14,646 bases of DNA from Gemmataceae bacterium (GTDB taxonomy: Bacteria > Planctomycetota > Planctomycetia > Gemmatales > Gemmataceae). The position numbers and the translations under genes were made by a program. This document shows, in pieces, positions 13,492-14,646 of this stretch. Every line of letters starts with the position of its first letter. The stretch's first letter is position 1. The DNA is taken from positions 1 to 14,646 of the forward strand of contig SIAL01000037.1 of the NCBI GenBank assembly GCA_009691815.1, given 5' to 3'. The notes below the pieces were generated by a model. The model did not search any database. It had not been told where the DNA came from and saw only the letters and a program-made list of their open reading frames with translations.

Positions 13492-14646
13492 TTAAATCAA
13501 GCTATGATATATCGTTACGGCCATTTTAAGTGCTTCTTCCGGGTGGATAATCAAACCATCCAATTGGGCATTTCTAACCTCTTCAAGTACCCGAGTAAAA
13601 GCCGGTCCCGGTTTCAAACCGTTTTGGATAAGTTGGCTTCCGTTCACAAAAGGGGGTGGAGAAAATCCTCCCAAAGGTGGGTTTTTCAAAATGCTTTGAC
13701 ATCTATTTAACCCTTCACTCTCCAATCCATTACCCAATTGGGCACGGTATATTTCCAAAAGGGTTTTGCAAAGGGAATGTTCCAGAATTGGAAATAGTTG
13801 GTGATTGGAAAGTGTGTGGGCCTTGGCAATCCATCCCTTTTGGGAAACCAACCAAGCTATATCGCGCACTTCTGTATTGGAAAGCCGAAGTTCCAACCCA
13901 ATCCGTTTGGCATCTTGAACATGAGGCAGCAACAAGGCAAGAACGCTGATAAAGCCCGCCTTGGGCGGCAACCGGTTGATGATTTCAATGGTTTCCGCAC
14001 AAGGTGGAGTGATCGAGGGTAAAATGGGTTGAAAAAGTTCCCACTGACAAAGCAGGGAAAGGGCTCTGGCCCGGGTGGCATGCCCCAGCATTCGCCTTAG
14101 TTCATCCGCAATCCTCTCAGGAGAGACAAGAGTTATCCCCGCGGCATTATTTCGAATGGCCTCCTCCGTTTCGGGATCAACCTCAAGAACAAAACGGGCG
14201 GCCAAGCGGGCGGCCCTTAGGAGGCGAAGGCGATCTTCTCGGAAGCGGTCTGAGGCGTTACCAATCGCCCGCAAAAGCCGGCGATCCAGATCTTTTCGAC
14301 CACCCACAAAATCGATTATTTGATCGCTGATTGGGTCGCAAAATATACCGTTGATGGTGAAATCGCGCCTTTGGGCATCCTGTTCCGCAGAACCAAAATG
14401 GACCGCTTCCGGATGCCTTCCATCAATGTAAGCCCCATCGCTTCGAAAAGTGGCAACCTGGACATGAATGGTACGACCGGTCACTTTGGGGCCGAGGACA
14501 TCTACCACCCCAAAGGCCACTCCAACGGGCAAGCTCCGGCGGAAAATTTTGCGGACCTCGTCTGGGGATGCGGAGGAGGCCACATCGTAGTCAGCGGGAA
14601 CCAAGCCCAAAAGTTCATCGCGAACACAGCCCCCGGCGAAAAGGGC
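13492..14646 (-). CDS. CCA tRNA nucleotidyltransferase / poly(A) polymerase family (N-terminus cut by window edge)
   Basis: The visible 384 residues are a class II nucleotidyltransferase, the family that adds CCA to tRNA 3' ends or, in some bacteria, poly(A) to RNA. The frame runs off the right edge: visible residues 1-12 (ALFAGGCVRDEL) belong to the conserved head, so the true start lies outside and any start inside would remove it. Motifs in visible numbering are GGCVRD (5-10), DYD catalytic carboxylates (19-21), RRDFTINGI (93-101), RFREDRLRLLRAAR (134-147) and ERIADELRRML (about 177-187). The C-terminal part is helical and less conserved, with no HD motif clearly seen. In a genome with one such gene it would be the CCA enzyme; with two, either role is possible. 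recA follows 98 bases downstream in the same direction. Confidence 0.9.
   Translation of the reverse strand, partial: ALFAGGCVRDELLGLVPADYDVASSASPDEVRKIFRRSLPVGVAFGVVDVLGPKVTGRTIHVQVATFRSDGAYIDGRHPEAVHFGSAEQDAQRRDFTINGIFCDPISDQIIDFVGGRKDLDRRLLRAIGNASDRFREDRLRLLRAARLAARFVLEVDPETEEAIRNNAAGITLVSPERIADELRRMLGHATRARALSLLCQWELFQPILPSITPPCAETIEIINRLPPKAGFISVLALLLPHVQDAKRIGLELRLSNTEVRDIAWLVSQKGWIAKAHTLSNHQLFPILEHSLCKTLLEIYRAQLGNGLESEGLNRCQSILKNPPLGGFSPPPFVNGSQLIQNGLKPGPAFTRVLEEVRNAQLDGLIIHPEEALKMAVTIYHSLI

Overview
This window looks like ordinary chromosome from a planctomycete, probably of the Gemmatales/Pirellulales type, with a base composition near half GC by eye. The inference rests on gene content: a ceramidase-like hydrolase, a ThuA-like protein, two xylose-isomerase-type TIM barrels, several exported CxxCH proteins and a TRASH-domain protein, all interspersed with housekeeping genes. 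No transposase, integrase, phage gene, CRISPR array, tRNA or rRNA was seen, and nothing looks like a complete novel defence or mobile system. The more unusual signals lie in the non-coding DNA.

Left part (1-5647, all minus strand): a polytopic membrane protein of unknown function; a neutral/alkaline ceramidase-like secreted hydrolase; a sugar phosphate isomerase/epimerase-like protein followed by a secreted ThuA-domain protein, these two probably one transcript closed by a strong terminator at 3772-3805. Two possible small ORFs lie in the gaps, one of them between an extended -10 promoter and the ceramidase-like gene.

Middle part (5858-9776): a small lipoprotein on the minus strand faces a plus-strand exported protein that has one c-type haem motif and a recently amplified proline-rich tail. 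Then come accB and accC, the biotin carrier and biotin carboxylase of acetyl-CoA carboxylase, which start fatty acid synthesis by making malonyl-CoA. The 322-base gap before accB holds a near-perfect 40-base direct repeat. Each copy can fold as a two-tier stem, and this is the best lead in the window. accB itself carries a run of nine G.

Right part (9938-14646, all minus strand, read right to left): a CCA-adding enzyme/poly(A) polymerase cut by the window edge, recA, a second xylose-isomerase-like TIM barrel, a lipocalin-like plus TRASH-domain exported protein, and a cytochrome c'-like exported protein. This run converges on accC. The convergent junction is a tandem duplication of about 88 bases that copied the last codons of both genes and the shared bidirectional terminator.

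The left-hand genes suggest extracytoplasmic sugar or lipid turnover, while accBC, recA and the CCA enzyme are core functions. No single pathway unites the window.
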